This document shows positions 1-8,207 of a stretch of DNA of 64,000 nt, piece by piece. The stretch's first letter is position 1, and the number at the start of each line of letters is the position of its first letter. The stretch spans positions 1,662,992 through 1,726,991 of the forward strand of contig CP054183.1 of the NCBI GenBank assembly GCA_015709695.1. The letters run 5' to 3'. The stretch is from Gammaproteobacteria bacterium (GTDB lineage Bacteria; Pseudomonadota; Gammaproteobacteria; Steroidobacterales; GCA-2729495). The notes under the pieces are model-generated. The model had not been told where the DNA came from and did no database searches. It saw only the letters and a list, made by a program, of their open reading frames with translations. The translations under genes and the position numbers were made by a program.

Positions 1-1247
1 ACCCTGATCCCGGCCCCGGCGAGGACGAATGGATCGAGGCCATCCGCACGACGTTCACGCGCGCGGCAACGGCGCAGATGATCTCCGACGTGCCCCTGGG
101 CGCCTTCCTCTCGGGTGGCCTCGATTCCTCCAGCATTCTCGCCGCGATGCGCAGCGCCTTCCCCGACCGGGAAATCCGTGCCTATTCCGCACGATTTCCG
201 CCCGGGGAAATGGCCGCCGAACAGGGCGTCGATGACCAGCCCTTCGCCGAGGCCGTGGCCCGCCACCTTGGCCTGCAGCTCGTCAGCGTGGATATCCGGC
301 CCGATGTGATCAGCCTGCTGCCGCGCATGGTCTACCATCTCGACGAGCCCGACGCCGATCCCGCCATCTTCCCCTCCTATCTGATCGCACGACAGGCACG
401 CGAGGACGGCTTGCGGGTCCTGCTCTCGGGTACGGGCGGTGACGAGGTGTTCTTCGGCTATCGCAGTCATGCCGCCATCAGGCGCATCGAGAGCATGCAG
501 CACCTTCCGCGACCCCTGCTGTCCGGCGCGCTCGGCATCGCCGCCGGCCTCACACGCCGGTTCACCGGCGCCTCGGCACCCCTGGCGCGCCGGCTCGCCA
601 AGTTCCGGCGCGCAATGCAGGCACGATCACCACTGGAACGCCACCTTGCGCTGACCGACTGGTCGGCGCCAGAAGTCCGCGAGCGTCTGCTCGGGCGGCC
701 GCTCCGGCGTGCCGTCCCGCCCTGCCTCCTCAACTACTCGGCTGCCTTCAGCGGCCATGGCAACCTCAACCACCACTCGCATCTCCTCACGCAGACATTC
801 CTCGCCGCGCACAACTTCCTCTATACCGACAAGTCGAGCATGGCTGCTTCCATCGAGGTCCGGGTTCCCTTCATGGATCTCGAAGTCATGCGGCTCGCTG
901 CACGAATTCCCGAGAGACTGATGATGCGCAACAACGTCACGAAGTACCTGCTCAAGCGAGCCATGGAGCCGTGGCTGCCCCGCCAGGTGATCTACCGGCC
1001 CAAGGCCGGATTCGGCGCACCGCTGCGCAAGTGGATACACGGGGACATGGCCGGCGTGGTGACCGAACTGCTGTCGCCAGCGCGTGTGCGCGCACGTGGC
1101 CTGTTCGATCCACAGGCTATCGACCAGCTTCGCCGCGAATCGGTGGCTGGCCGGGCGGATCACTCCTACCTGCTCTACGCGCTGGTCAACCTGGAGGTCT
1201 GGCAGCAGACGTTCGTTGACCGGGCGGGAGAACTGGTGGTGGTGTGA
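1..1247 (+). CDS. Asparagine synthetase (glutamine-hydrolysing), C-terminal part; 5' end outside window
   Basis: This is the ATP-pyrophosphatase half of an asparagine synthetase-type amidotransferase. The frame is already open at the first bases of the window, so the N-terminal glutaminase domain lies upstream. The PP-loop SGGLDSS is near nt 111-131, followed by LSGTGGDEVFFGY and EVRVPFMD, which match the family's ATP- and aspartate-binding segments. Such enzymes amidate small molecules or sugars, and related amidotransferases are regular members of exosortase-associated polysaccharide loci. It is followed after 18 nt by a glycosyltransferase on the same strand, so a role in surface polysaccharide decoration is likely. 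Housekeeping asparagine synthesis cannot be excluded without the missing N-terminus. Confidence 0.9.
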   Translation, partial: PDPGPGEDEWIEAIRTTFTRAATAQMISDVPLGAFLSGGLDSSSILAAMRSAFPDREIRAYSARFPPGEMAAEQGVDDQPFAEAVARHLGLQLVSVDIRPDVISLLPRMVYHLDEPDADPAIFPSYLIARQAREDGLRVLLSGTGGDEVFFGYRSHAAIRRIESMQHLPRPLLSGALGIAAGLTRRFTGASAPLARRLAKFRRAMQARSPLERHLALTDWSAPEVRERLLGRPLRRAVPPCLLNYSAAFSGHGNLNHHSHLLTQTFLAAHNFLYTDKSSMAASIEVRVPFMDLEVMRLAARIPERLMMRNNVTKYLLKRAMEPWLPRQVIYRPKAGFGAPLRKWIHGDMAGVVTELLSPARVRARGLFDPQAIDQLRRESVAGRADHSYLLYALVNLEVWQQTFVDRAGELVVV

Positions 1248-1265
1248 TGCGCAGGTGCTGCTGAC

Positions 1266-2390
1266 ATGCGGGTCGCAATCGTCGCCCATGCCCTCCGCGC
1301 TGGCGGGGGTGTCCCGGTCGGCGTAAACATAGCGGGCGGCCTGCCACGCGTCCGCCCCGACTGGGAATTTCTCTGTGTTGTACCCGACATGCCGGAATAT
1401 CTGGCGGCCACAGGGCAGCCGCATGTGCACACCCTGCCATTCCGGCAGACAAGCCGGGCCACTCGTCTACTGTTCGAGCAGATGGCCCTCCCACGCGCAA
1501 TTCGCCGCTTCGCGCCGGACATCATTTTCAGCTTGGGCAACGCAACTGTTCCCGTTCATGCCCGCCTCCATGCAATGCTGCTGCAGGATGCGCATTTCGT
1601 TTATCCGGCCAGCCATTACGGGCCGCTGAGTCCAGCTGACCGTCTACAGCTGGCCGTAAACCGCCTACGCCTGCGACGCTCGCTCCGCTACGCGCGGCTT
1701 GTGTTTCTGCAGACGACCTGCATGAAAGCTCGGTTTCTGGAGGCTTGGAATTTCGCCGGTTCTGTGGCCGTCTTACCCAACTTCCTCGACAGCCGGCCGC
1801 ATGCGACGCCACACTCCACCCCGCCCCAAGGGCTGCCTCTGCGCGTGCTGGTGCTCAGTCGCTACTATCCGCACAAGAACCTGGAACTAATCGCTAATAC
1901 ATTCCGGCAGTTTCGCCACGAGCTGCATGATATTGAGATCCGCTTGACTATCTCTGCAAACCAGCATCCCGGAGCCCGTCGACTATTGCAGGCGATCAGC
2001 GCAGACCACCTTGAACGGCAGATCGTGAATACCGGGCCCATACCGATCACGGATCTTGCGCTCGCTTGCCAGGACGCAGACGTCATGCTGCTGCCATCGC
2101 TGCTGGAATCCTTTTCCGGGACATATTTGGAAGCCATGCAGACCGGCATACCGATCGTCACTTCCAATCTAGACTTTGCACACGAGGTCTGCGGTAATGC
2201 GGCCTTGTACTTTGACCCGACCTCTATGATGGATCTCGCGCAAGCTCTGATTAGACTGAGGGACGATGCGCAGTTACGTCATGATTTGGTGACAGCTGGA
2301 TTCGGCCGCCTCACTTCATTGCAAGTCGACTGGAAGTCAGCCTTGGAACAGGCAGCCACGGCCCTCGAGGACGCCTTTGGAAGGATCTGA
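1266..2390 (+). CDS. GT4-family glycosyltransferase
   Basis: This 374-residue cytoplasmic glycosyltransferase has the GT-B fold of family GT4. The C-terminal half carries the nucleotide-sugar motifs: RVLVLSRYYPHKNLELI opens the second Rossmann domain, and ESFSGTYLEAM is the E-x7-E retaining-transferase motif. The ATG at 1266 follows an AGGTG ribosome site. The gene sits 18 nt after the asparagine synthetase and 5 nt before a membrane protein, so the three are probably co-transcribed. It probably adds one sugar to the lipid-linked repeat unit of the exopolysaccharide; donor and acceptor cannot be read from sequence. Base composition falls through this gene towards the AT-richer cassette downstream. 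Confidence 0.88.
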   Translation: MRVAIVAHALRAGGGVPVGVNIAGGLPRVRPDWEFLCVVPDMPEYLAATGQPHVHTLPFRQTSRATRLLFEQMALPRAIRRFAPDIIFSLGNATVPVHARLHAMLLQDAHFVYPASHYGPLSPADRLQLAVNRLRLRRSLRYARLVFLQTTCMKARFLEAWNFAGSVAVLPNFLDSRPHATPHSTPPQGLPLRVLVLSRYYPHKNLELIANTFRQFRHELHDIEIRLTISANQHPGARRLLQAISADHLERQIVNTGPIPITDLALACQDADVMLLPSLLESFSGTYLEAMQTGIPIVTSNLDFAHEVCGNAALYFDPTSMMDLAQALIRLRDDAQLRHDLVTAGFGRLTSLQVDWKSALEQAATALEDAFGRI

Positions 2391-2395
2391 TCGCG

Positions 2396-3331
2396 ATGCA
2401 TGCTGATGCGGGGCTCTCGGCGTTGACCAAGAAGCATGCAGCACTTCCTTGGAAGATTTGCCTGATCATCATCGCCCTACAAACGCCACTCGTCGCCTAC
2501 TTTCTGATGCACCCCGTTGCCTTCCAGTGGTCGAATGTGATCACAGCTGGCACTGTAACGGATCTAGGCACCGCGCAGCATCGCTTCTTAGACGTGCGTA
2601 CGGCGCTTGGCAAGATTCCATATAACTCTACGGCGCAGGTGTTTGCGATCAATCCGCCCGACCGCTACCAGCGGACGATCATTGAGGGTAACGGCAATTG
2701 CTCGAATTTCGTCAATGGTCTTGCTTACCAATTGATCCATGATGGCGTCTCCTTCCAGATCGCTCACTTTCTCCACATTGAGGACTTTCTGCGAGGGGTT
2801 GGCCATAGCGCTCTCAATGTGCCGTATGAAATCGATGGGCAGCACCACATCGGAATTGTGGATGTAGCCGAGGGCGGAATCCCCATGATGAAGTCACGCA
2901 ATCTGACGCTCGCTGATCTCGCCGCTGGTGGGCTGCACGACGTCACCATAGAACCGCTGAATTCACGGCAGGACCGCGCCAGCCCATACTACGGGCCATT
3001 CCTGGATGGTTCCATCCTGGGAATCATGGATGGTGCGGCGACTGCCAGGTATTTCAGATTCCTGGAGCGCATCTATGTGCCGCTGGGAGGCCGCAAGTTA
3101 GAGACGTATATGTATCGCGGCCTCGCTATTGTGTTCGCGCTATATCCGCCGGTAGTGGTAACGGCAGCCGACTACGAAAAGCTGTTTGCCGGCCACCGGC
3201 CTGTCCGCGTCGCCGCCCGTACACTCACTGCACTACTACGTATCGATGCTGTCCTGGCATTCAGTGCGCCGATCGTGCTGCTTGGCTGGCTGCTATTCCG
3301 GATCATCGGTAACCGCACTGCATTGACGTAG
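2396..3331 (+). CDS. Membrane protein with transglutaminase-like Cys-His-Asp pattern, unknown function
   Basis: This 311-residue protein is not a member of a family I can name with certainty. A hydrophobic segment at about residues 18-38 and another near the C-terminus (about 280-302) suggest two membrane anchors around a soluble domain. In that domain GNCSNFVNGLAYQL, GHSALNVPYE and IVDVAEGG appear in the order Cys, His, Asp, the arrangement of a transglutaminase/cysteine-protease fold. The ATG at 2396 follows AAGGA and lies 5 nt after the glycosyltransferase stop, so it belongs to the same operon. Gene content suggests a part in exopolysaccharide assembly or modification. The catalytic reading is inference. 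Confidence 0.7.
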   Translation: MHADAGLSALTKKHAALPWKICLIIIALQTPLVAYFLMHPVAFQWSNVITAGTVTDLGTAQHRFLDVRTALGKIPYNSTAQVFAINPPDRYQRTIIEGNGNCSNFVNGLAYQLIHDGVSFQIAHFLHIEDFLRGVGHSALNVPYEIDGQHHIGIVDVAEGGIPMMKSRNLTLADLAAGGLHDVTIEPLNSRQDRASPYYGPFLDGSILGIMDGAATARYFRFLERIYVPLGGRKLETYMYRGLAIVFALYPPVVVTAADYEKLFAGHRPVRVAARTLTALLRIDAVLAFSAPIVLLGWLLFRIIGNRTALT

Positions 3332-3357
3332 CGCTCCTACGTCTGCCGCGCGATCGA

Positions 3358-4164
3358 TTAATCAGACGACCCAGCGCGGACAACCCGTCCTTGACGTTGC
3401 GGATGCCAGTTGTCCTTCTTTTGCCCAAGCAACATCAAAGAATCCTTCCAGCCAGGGAACAGTCGCGTAACAGCGAGATAAGCCGCGCGCGCCCAATCGG
3501 GAACCCTACCGAGCATATGGTCGCACCCGCGGAGAAGTATGATCTCCACTTGCAGGTACTGCGCAAGGTGCGCCAGATCGCCAAGGACATACTCGCGCAC
3601 ATGGCCTCGCCATCGCCCTTCCTGCCAGTAGTAATCTTCGAACGGCGGAAGATTCGTCCTGCCACACAGAACCGCTAATCGCTTACGAATGTTCACGGCG
3701 TTTGGAACGGTGATCAGTAGTAACCCGCTGGGAACCGCGAGCCTCAGCAGATCGCAAAGTAGCTCCCGTGGTGAGTCATGGAGATGCTCCAGGACGTCAT
3801 TGAGCATGATGACATCGAACGATTGCTCCGGAAACGGTATCGGCCCGCCATCTGCCACCCGCAGGTCAACTCCTGTCGCCGCGGCAAACTTCATAATCCT
3901 CTCCCGGTTGCCATCCCTCAGATGCCACCCATCGCCAAGATCATCGTAACCAGCACAGGAGAAGCCCAACCGCTGCAATACGGCTGCGTGATCGCACGGG
4001 CCACAGCCGAAGTCGAGGATACGGGATCCGGGTGTGATGAACTGTTCCGCAACTCCAGCGATACTTCTGTACGCCATCTTCCCCCGCGCTTGCGAATCCA
4101 TATAGCCGGGAAATGGAAACATGGCCGCCACATCTTCGATCGCCCGGTCGATTTTCGAACCCAT
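3358..4164 (-). CDS. Class I SAM-dependent methyltransferase
   Basis: This protein of about 268 residues has the SAM-binding core: motif I ILDFGCGPCDHAAVL, a later acidic loop, and MLNDVLEHLHDSP, typical of small-molecule or sugar methyltransferases of the Methyltransf_11 type. A longer reading from 4239 would overlap the upstream glycosyltransferase by 59 nt; the ATG at 4164 has GGAG upstream and is preferred. It is the last gene of the minus-strand polysaccharide run and meets the forward-strand membrane protein tail to tail. The most economical role is methylation of a repeat-unit sugar or capping of the chain; the substrate is unknown. Confidence 0.85.
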   Translation of the reverse strand: MGSKIDRAIEDVAAMFPFPGYMDSQARGKMAYRSIAGVAEQFITPGSRILDFGCGPCDHAAVLQRLGFSCAGYDDLGDGWHLRDGNRERIMKFAAATGVDLRVADGGPIPFPEQSFDVIMLNDVLEHLHDSPRELLCDLLRLAVPSGLLLITVPNAVNIRKRLAVLCGRTNLPPFEDYYWQEGRWRGHVREYVLGDLAHLAQYLQVEIILLRGCDHMLGRVPDWARAAYLAVTRLFPGWKDSLMLLGQKKDNWHPQRQGRVVRAGSSD

Positions 4165-4180
4165 CGTTCCGAGACTCCGT

Positions 4181-5335
4181 CTATCGTCCAGCATCGACAA
4201 CCAGCGCACGAACCTGCTCGGCATGGCTGTTATGCTCAAATCCTCGAAAAAGCTGATCTACATCCGACGCCGCACAGCTCGCGAGCCTGCTCATGAGCGA
4301 CCGATCAGCGCCGAGACGGGCGATCGCTTCCGCCAGCTCGTGCGGCGATCTCGGCGGACAGAATACGCAATTCTTCCCATCCTCAAGGAATCCCAGCACA
4401 CCAGGCATCGGCGTTGTGATGATCGGGATACGGAACATCATCGCTTCGTAGAGAACTCGGGGGAACCCCTCAGGATAGTAAGACGGAAAGACAAAGACAT
4501 CTGCGTGTGAATAGCAATGTATCATTTCATCAGCGGACTGATGCCCGAGCAGCGTTAGACGATCTCGCACACCGCACTCACTCGCCAACGCTTCTACTGC
4601 CTCTGATTCCTCCCTCAATCCGCCACCCACCACCACCAGCCTGACATCAAGCCGTTTCTTAGATGTCAGCAAGCCCACCGCCCTCACAATGTCCAAGACC
4701 CCCTTTGATTCCACCAATCTGCCGGCGAACATCAAACTCAGCCGAGGCGATGCAAAGTCGCGCGGATGCGGCTTGATGCCAGGCTTAAATAGGGTCAACG
4801 GTACTTCGTTTACGACCCGCCTACACTTGCGGACTAGCCGCTGGCGAAATCCTTCTCCAGTCGCTACGACAAAATTCGCACCACCGAGCACAACGCCCGT
4901 GAAGTAGCCTTCTTCTTCCCCCCTGGACATCCATGCCCCTCGGACGTACAGGCCGTAGCGACGCCGCAGCAGTTGGCACAGAAGGCCCGCAATGATCGGG
5001 AGCGTCCCGGGAAAGAAGATGTATACAATGTCATATCTGGGAAGAATCACGACCAAGCGGATGATAGCGGTGAGATACCTGAATACCCCGCCCAGACCCT
5101 TTCCTCCTGGTAATACGCTTCCCAGATCCCACACGCGCAGCGCGTCTACGGACAATTGCCCGGACAGGCTCGAATTGTCAGCGTACTCATGAAATGCCGC
5201 GATGGCAGTCGCATCAAAATGCGCTGCAAGATCCGATACCAGATCAACCTCTGCCACCTCCAGTCTTCTAATCGATCCAGATGGAAAGACAGAGTGGTTC
5301 AAAATCACCAACAACCGTACATGCCCACTAGACAT
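4181..5335 (-). CDS. GT4-family glycosyltransferase
   Basis: This 384-residue GT-B enzyme is of family GT4. LSLMFAGRLVESKGVLDIV marks the start of the donor-binding domain, and FPSYYPEGFPRVLYEAM contains the retaining-transferase EGFP...E signature. The reading frame opens further upstream, but the ATG at 5335 has GAGG at good spacing and overlaps the stop of the preceding polymerase gene by 8 nt, which suggests translational coupling. It is the second glycosyltransferase of the locus, so the window supports at least two distinct sugar additions. Base composition is noticeably AT-richer than in the flanking core genes. Confidence 0.87.
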   Translation of the reverse strand: MSSGHVRLLVILNHSVFPSGSIRRLEVAEVDLVSDLAAHFDATAIAAFHEYADNSSLSGQLSVDALRVWDLGSVLPGGKGLGGVFRYLTAIIRLVVILPRYDIVYIFFPGTLPIIAGLLCQLLRRRYGLYVRGAWMSRGEEEGYFTGVVLGGANFVVATGEGFRQRLVRKCRRVVNEVPLTLFKPGIKPHPRDFASPRLSLMFAGRLVESKGVLDIVRAVGLLTSKKRLDVRLVVVGGGLREESEAVEALASECGVRDRLTLLGHQSADEMIHCYSHADVFVFPSYYPEGFPRVLYEAMMFRIPIITTPMPGVLGFLEDGKNCVFCPPRSPHELAEAIARLGADRSLMSRLASCAASDVDQLFRGFEHNSHAEQVRALVVDAGR

Positions 5336-6836
5336 CGAAAGACCTCGTGCGCCGAATGGGCGCCATCCACACGCAGGCCCACACCACCGCAAGTATGAGA
5401 ACTAACCGAAACAGCTGTCCCGTTCCATCTACTACCATTTTGAAGATCATGTACGAGACAAATGGGTATGCCGCGAACAGCACAGGCGCATGAAATCTGT
5501 TATCCACCCACCGCTGCATCATTGCGAGCACCGCCCCATACACAAACATTCCGATGAGAACTCCTCCAAGACCAAGCGCGATATACAACTCTCCGATCAG
5601 TGAGGGACTCAGTGCTGTATTCCATCCTACATGCTCAGGGTACACGAGCAGGTCCATGAACCGACCCGTTTCAATTGTCGGGATGGAATCCCCAAACAAT
5701 TGTCTATCAATTGGCTCAATCCAATTGAGCAACGCCAATGGCCCTAGTAGCTCTCCACCATGCCTTACATACCGCACTGCTATTGCGACTGAATCCAGTT
5801 GCTCGATATTTTGTGCAACCACCCGCACAATCTGCAAATCAAGGTTCTCGTAGAAGTATTCCGTCATCTGCCCCCAATCTGCCCGCACCTTCGTATTGGC
5901 GGTCATCCGATACGTGCCGACAAATGCACTAACCACAATTAGGAGAACACCTCCAGCCAAGATGGCCTGCCACCGGAATCGGCGGCGACCATAGTGGAAT
6001 AGCGTCAACCAGCAAAATAGCGGAGCAATTACCAAGTCTCTGCCCTGAAACAGAAAAAATGCTCCTGACATCATTAACGCTATCGTGAGACACCACCACG
6101 GGTGGTTGTGGATCATACATACGCCAAACAGGCCAAGGGCCGCGAACATCAGCATCGCGCCCCAGAACCAGCCGCCATAAATTCCACGAAAGATGTCCGC
6201 TCGACCTAGGTTGTACTGCAGAAAGTAACTAGTGCCACCACCCTTCATCACCAGAGTGAGATAGCAAACAACTCCAAGTGCACCGAGGACCACCGCTGCA
6301 CCAAGCATGAATGTTCTGGTTTTCCCCGAAAGGTCCCAATGAGCAAGGCCGCTTCGGTTTGACCGGCCACTCCCCAAGCGAACGAGTGAATATCCCGCCA
6401 GCAATGCGAGCATACCAACCAAAGCAAGGACAGCCGCCCACGTAAGGGCCTCATCATTGGCTGCCCCATAAGCAGGCCTTTCGCTGCCGTAAAACGAACC
6501 AAGCCATAAAGGCGCCACAGCCATGCTGACAGCGTAAAGTAAGACCGCCACCGCGACTGGATGCAACGGATCAGCAGATCGCTCCAGCAGTACGAATGAC
6601 GATGCAACAAGACCTAGAATCGCCAATATCATGCAACTTGTCGTCGCCGAGCCCCATGAAGCGCGACTCATCGCGAACATGCCCACTACAGCCAGGAAGA
6701 TGCCTAGCGTAAGCTTCCCACCATCACTCCCGTGTCGCGTCCTAATCGTATTGATTGGGGCGCTCATTCCAACTTGTGTTTTTCGACCACTGCCAAGCAC
6801 AACTCCTTCCTCTTCAACCCGCCCCAGACGTCTCAT
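5328..6836 (-). CDS. Wzy-like O-antigen/exopolysaccharide repeat-unit polymerase
   Basis: This is an integral membrane protein of up to 502 residues with about ten or more hydrophobic segments and a long polar loop in its second half, containing RMTANTKVRADWGQMTEYFY. That topology is the hallmark of Wzy-type polymerases, which join lipid-linked repeat units in the periplasm. GRDLVIAPLFCWLTLFHYG resembles the conserved region of the oligosaccharide repeat unit polymerase group. The start at 6836 has AAGG seven nt upstream and overlaps the preceding gene by 23 nt; an ATG at 6767 is the alternative. Wzy proteins diverge strongly in sequence, so the call rests on topology and on the adjacent flippase and chain-length genes. 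Confidence 0.8.
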   Translation of the reverse strand: MRRLGRVEEEGVVLGSGRKTQVGMSAPINTIRTRHGSDGGKLTLGIFLAVVGMFAMSRASWGSATTSCMILAILGLVASSFVLLERSADPLHPVAVAVLLYAVSMAVAPLWLGSFYGSERPAYGAANDEALTWAAVLALVGMLALLAGYSLVRLGSGRSNRSGLAHWDLSGKTRTFMLGAAVVLGALGVVCYLTLVMKGGGTSYFLQYNLGRADIFRGIYGGWFWGAMLMFAALGLFGVCMIHNHPWWCLTIALMMSGAFFLFQGRDLVIAPLFCWLTLFHYGRRRFRWQAILAGGVLLIVVSAFVGTYRMTANTKVRADWGQMTEYFYENLDLQIVRVVAQNIEQLDSVAIAVRYVRHGGELLGPLALLNWIEPIDRQLFGDSIPTIETGRFMDLLVYPEHVGWNTALSPSLIGELYIALGLGGVLIGMFVYGAVLAMMQRWVDNRFHAPVLFAAYPFVSYMIFKMVVDGTGQLFRLVLILAVVWACVWMAPIRRTRSFDV

Positions 6837-8181
6837 GCGACCGCCTTAGCTCATCATGCAATAACCGCCTTACACCGGAAGTCATCAGCGTTTGCTCTGG
6901 TATTTTTGTCATCCACGGCGACCCCATAGCAGCCGTGCCGAACTGCCTGATCCTACCCAGCTCACCCTGCAGACGAGCCACTGATACGTCTGTCGGAAGA
7001 CTCCAACCGAGAGAAGGCGGACCTGCGCCGTATACTCTTCGCCACAGCGGAACAGAATCGCTGGACTGCGAATACAGATGCATCAGAGCGTAACTTGTCT
7101 TGTCCAGATACACCTCAGCGCAGCCTTCACTCACTACGACACCAGCCATTTCTCCGAGAAGTTCCCGAATGCCTTGCTGCCACGCATTCGGATCGCCTGG
7201 TTCATGGCCATGCTGGTCAGACCAGCAAACCAATGGGGGTGTCGCAAGAACCATATCTAGATAGATACCGCCTGCCCGCTGCCCATCTAGGTCATTGAGT
7301 GCGCCCCTCGCCTTCCGTATGATCTCTCGCCATTCTGGCGAGGCCGGGCACGCGTAGCAAAGGTCCTGAAGTGTGTTGCTGTATGAAATTAGGCCACCAA
7401 ACCGCCCTCGAACAGCGACACGATTACCAATCGCTCGAAATGACTCCAATCGCTGATCCCAAAGCAAACCATTTACGTATGGCAGCGCAACAGCTCCTGC
7501 AGCACGAGCCCGGCGCATGAGCAGCCCGAAACCGCCCTCATCTCTGGCGCGATAATCGGGGTACATCGTATCGAATGCATGTCGCCGATACTGGGTAAAC
7601 CACACGCCGATCGGTCGCGGGAAGTCCGCATATATCTCGTCGAGGTAGCGGCCTTGCACATCCGAATCTGGGCTAGAGGCCACGACACACCAGCTAAAGT
7701 CATTCTTGTGCGCCTTCGTCCAGCTGGCCCACGTCTGCTTAAGCGCCCACTCTCTATAAACAGCAGCAGCAGCCTCAATGGTGGGTGGAATCTCCACTGC
7801 CTCGACTTCTGGCGTCTTACCATGAAAGGTAATTCTCAACTTGCGCCTTGGGTAAATTGCCCAATCAGATGACTGGCCGTCGGCATCCTTGGAGAACACC
7901 AATAATCCCTTCTTCGCACTGAAGAAGGCAGCCATCTGCATGCAATGATCTCTGGATGGATAGCGCCGGAAGATCGGCGCCAGAGAGCTAGTCAATTGCC
8001 CATGCTCTCGCGGAAGGAGAATTGAATCGTAGGTCGAGATATCGAACTCCCTTGAGACGCCTGCCCCCTCGGCGCTGAGCACCGCACGTGCCCTACCAAG
8101 CAGCGAACCCGCAATACCAAGCGCTACGCTTTTGGTGATCGTGCGTCTTGTCCAATAAACCGTCATCCTACCGACTCGCAT
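6814..8181 (-). CDS. Tat-exported putative glycoside-hydrolase-like protein
   Basis: This 455-residue protein begins with a likely twin-arginine signal, TRRTITKSVALGIAGSLLG, so it probably crosses the inner membrane folded. The body has segments such as GVWFTQYRRHAFDTMYPDY, GAVALPYVNGLLWDQRL and GGIYLDMVLATPPLVCW. These recall the TIM-barrel proteins annotated as DUF6259-like or glycosidase-like, with acidic residues at strand ends. I cannot name the enzyme family securely. It lies between flippase and polymerase genes on the same strand. A periplasmic polysaccharide-trimming or release activity would fit but is inference. An internal ATG at 8166 is an alternative start that keeps the signal. 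Confidence 0.65.
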   Translation of the reverse strand: MRVGRMTVYWTRRTITKSVALGIAGSLLGRARAVLSAEGAGVSREFDISTYDSILLPREHGQLTSSLAPIFRRYPSRDHCMQMAAFFSAKKGLLVFSKDADGQSSDWAIYPRRKLRITFHGKTPEVEAVEIPPTIEAAAAVYREWALKQTWASWTKAHKNDFSWCVVASSPDSDVQGRYLDEIYADFPRPIGVWFTQYRRHAFDTMYPDYRARDEGGFGLLMRRARAAGAVALPYVNGLLWDQRLESFRAIGNRVAVRGRFGGLISYSNTLQDLCYACPASPEWREIIRKARGALNDLDGQRAGGIYLDMVLATPPLVCWSDQHGHEPGDPNAWQQGIRELLGEMAGVVVSEGCAEVYLDKTSYALMHLYSQSSDSVPLWRRVYGAGPPSLGWSLPTDVSVARLQGELGRIRQFGTAAMGSPWMTKIPEQTLMTSGVRRLLHDELRRSHETSGAG

Positions 8182-8207
8182 ACCGGCTAGCCCGCTACTC
8201 CAAGACT

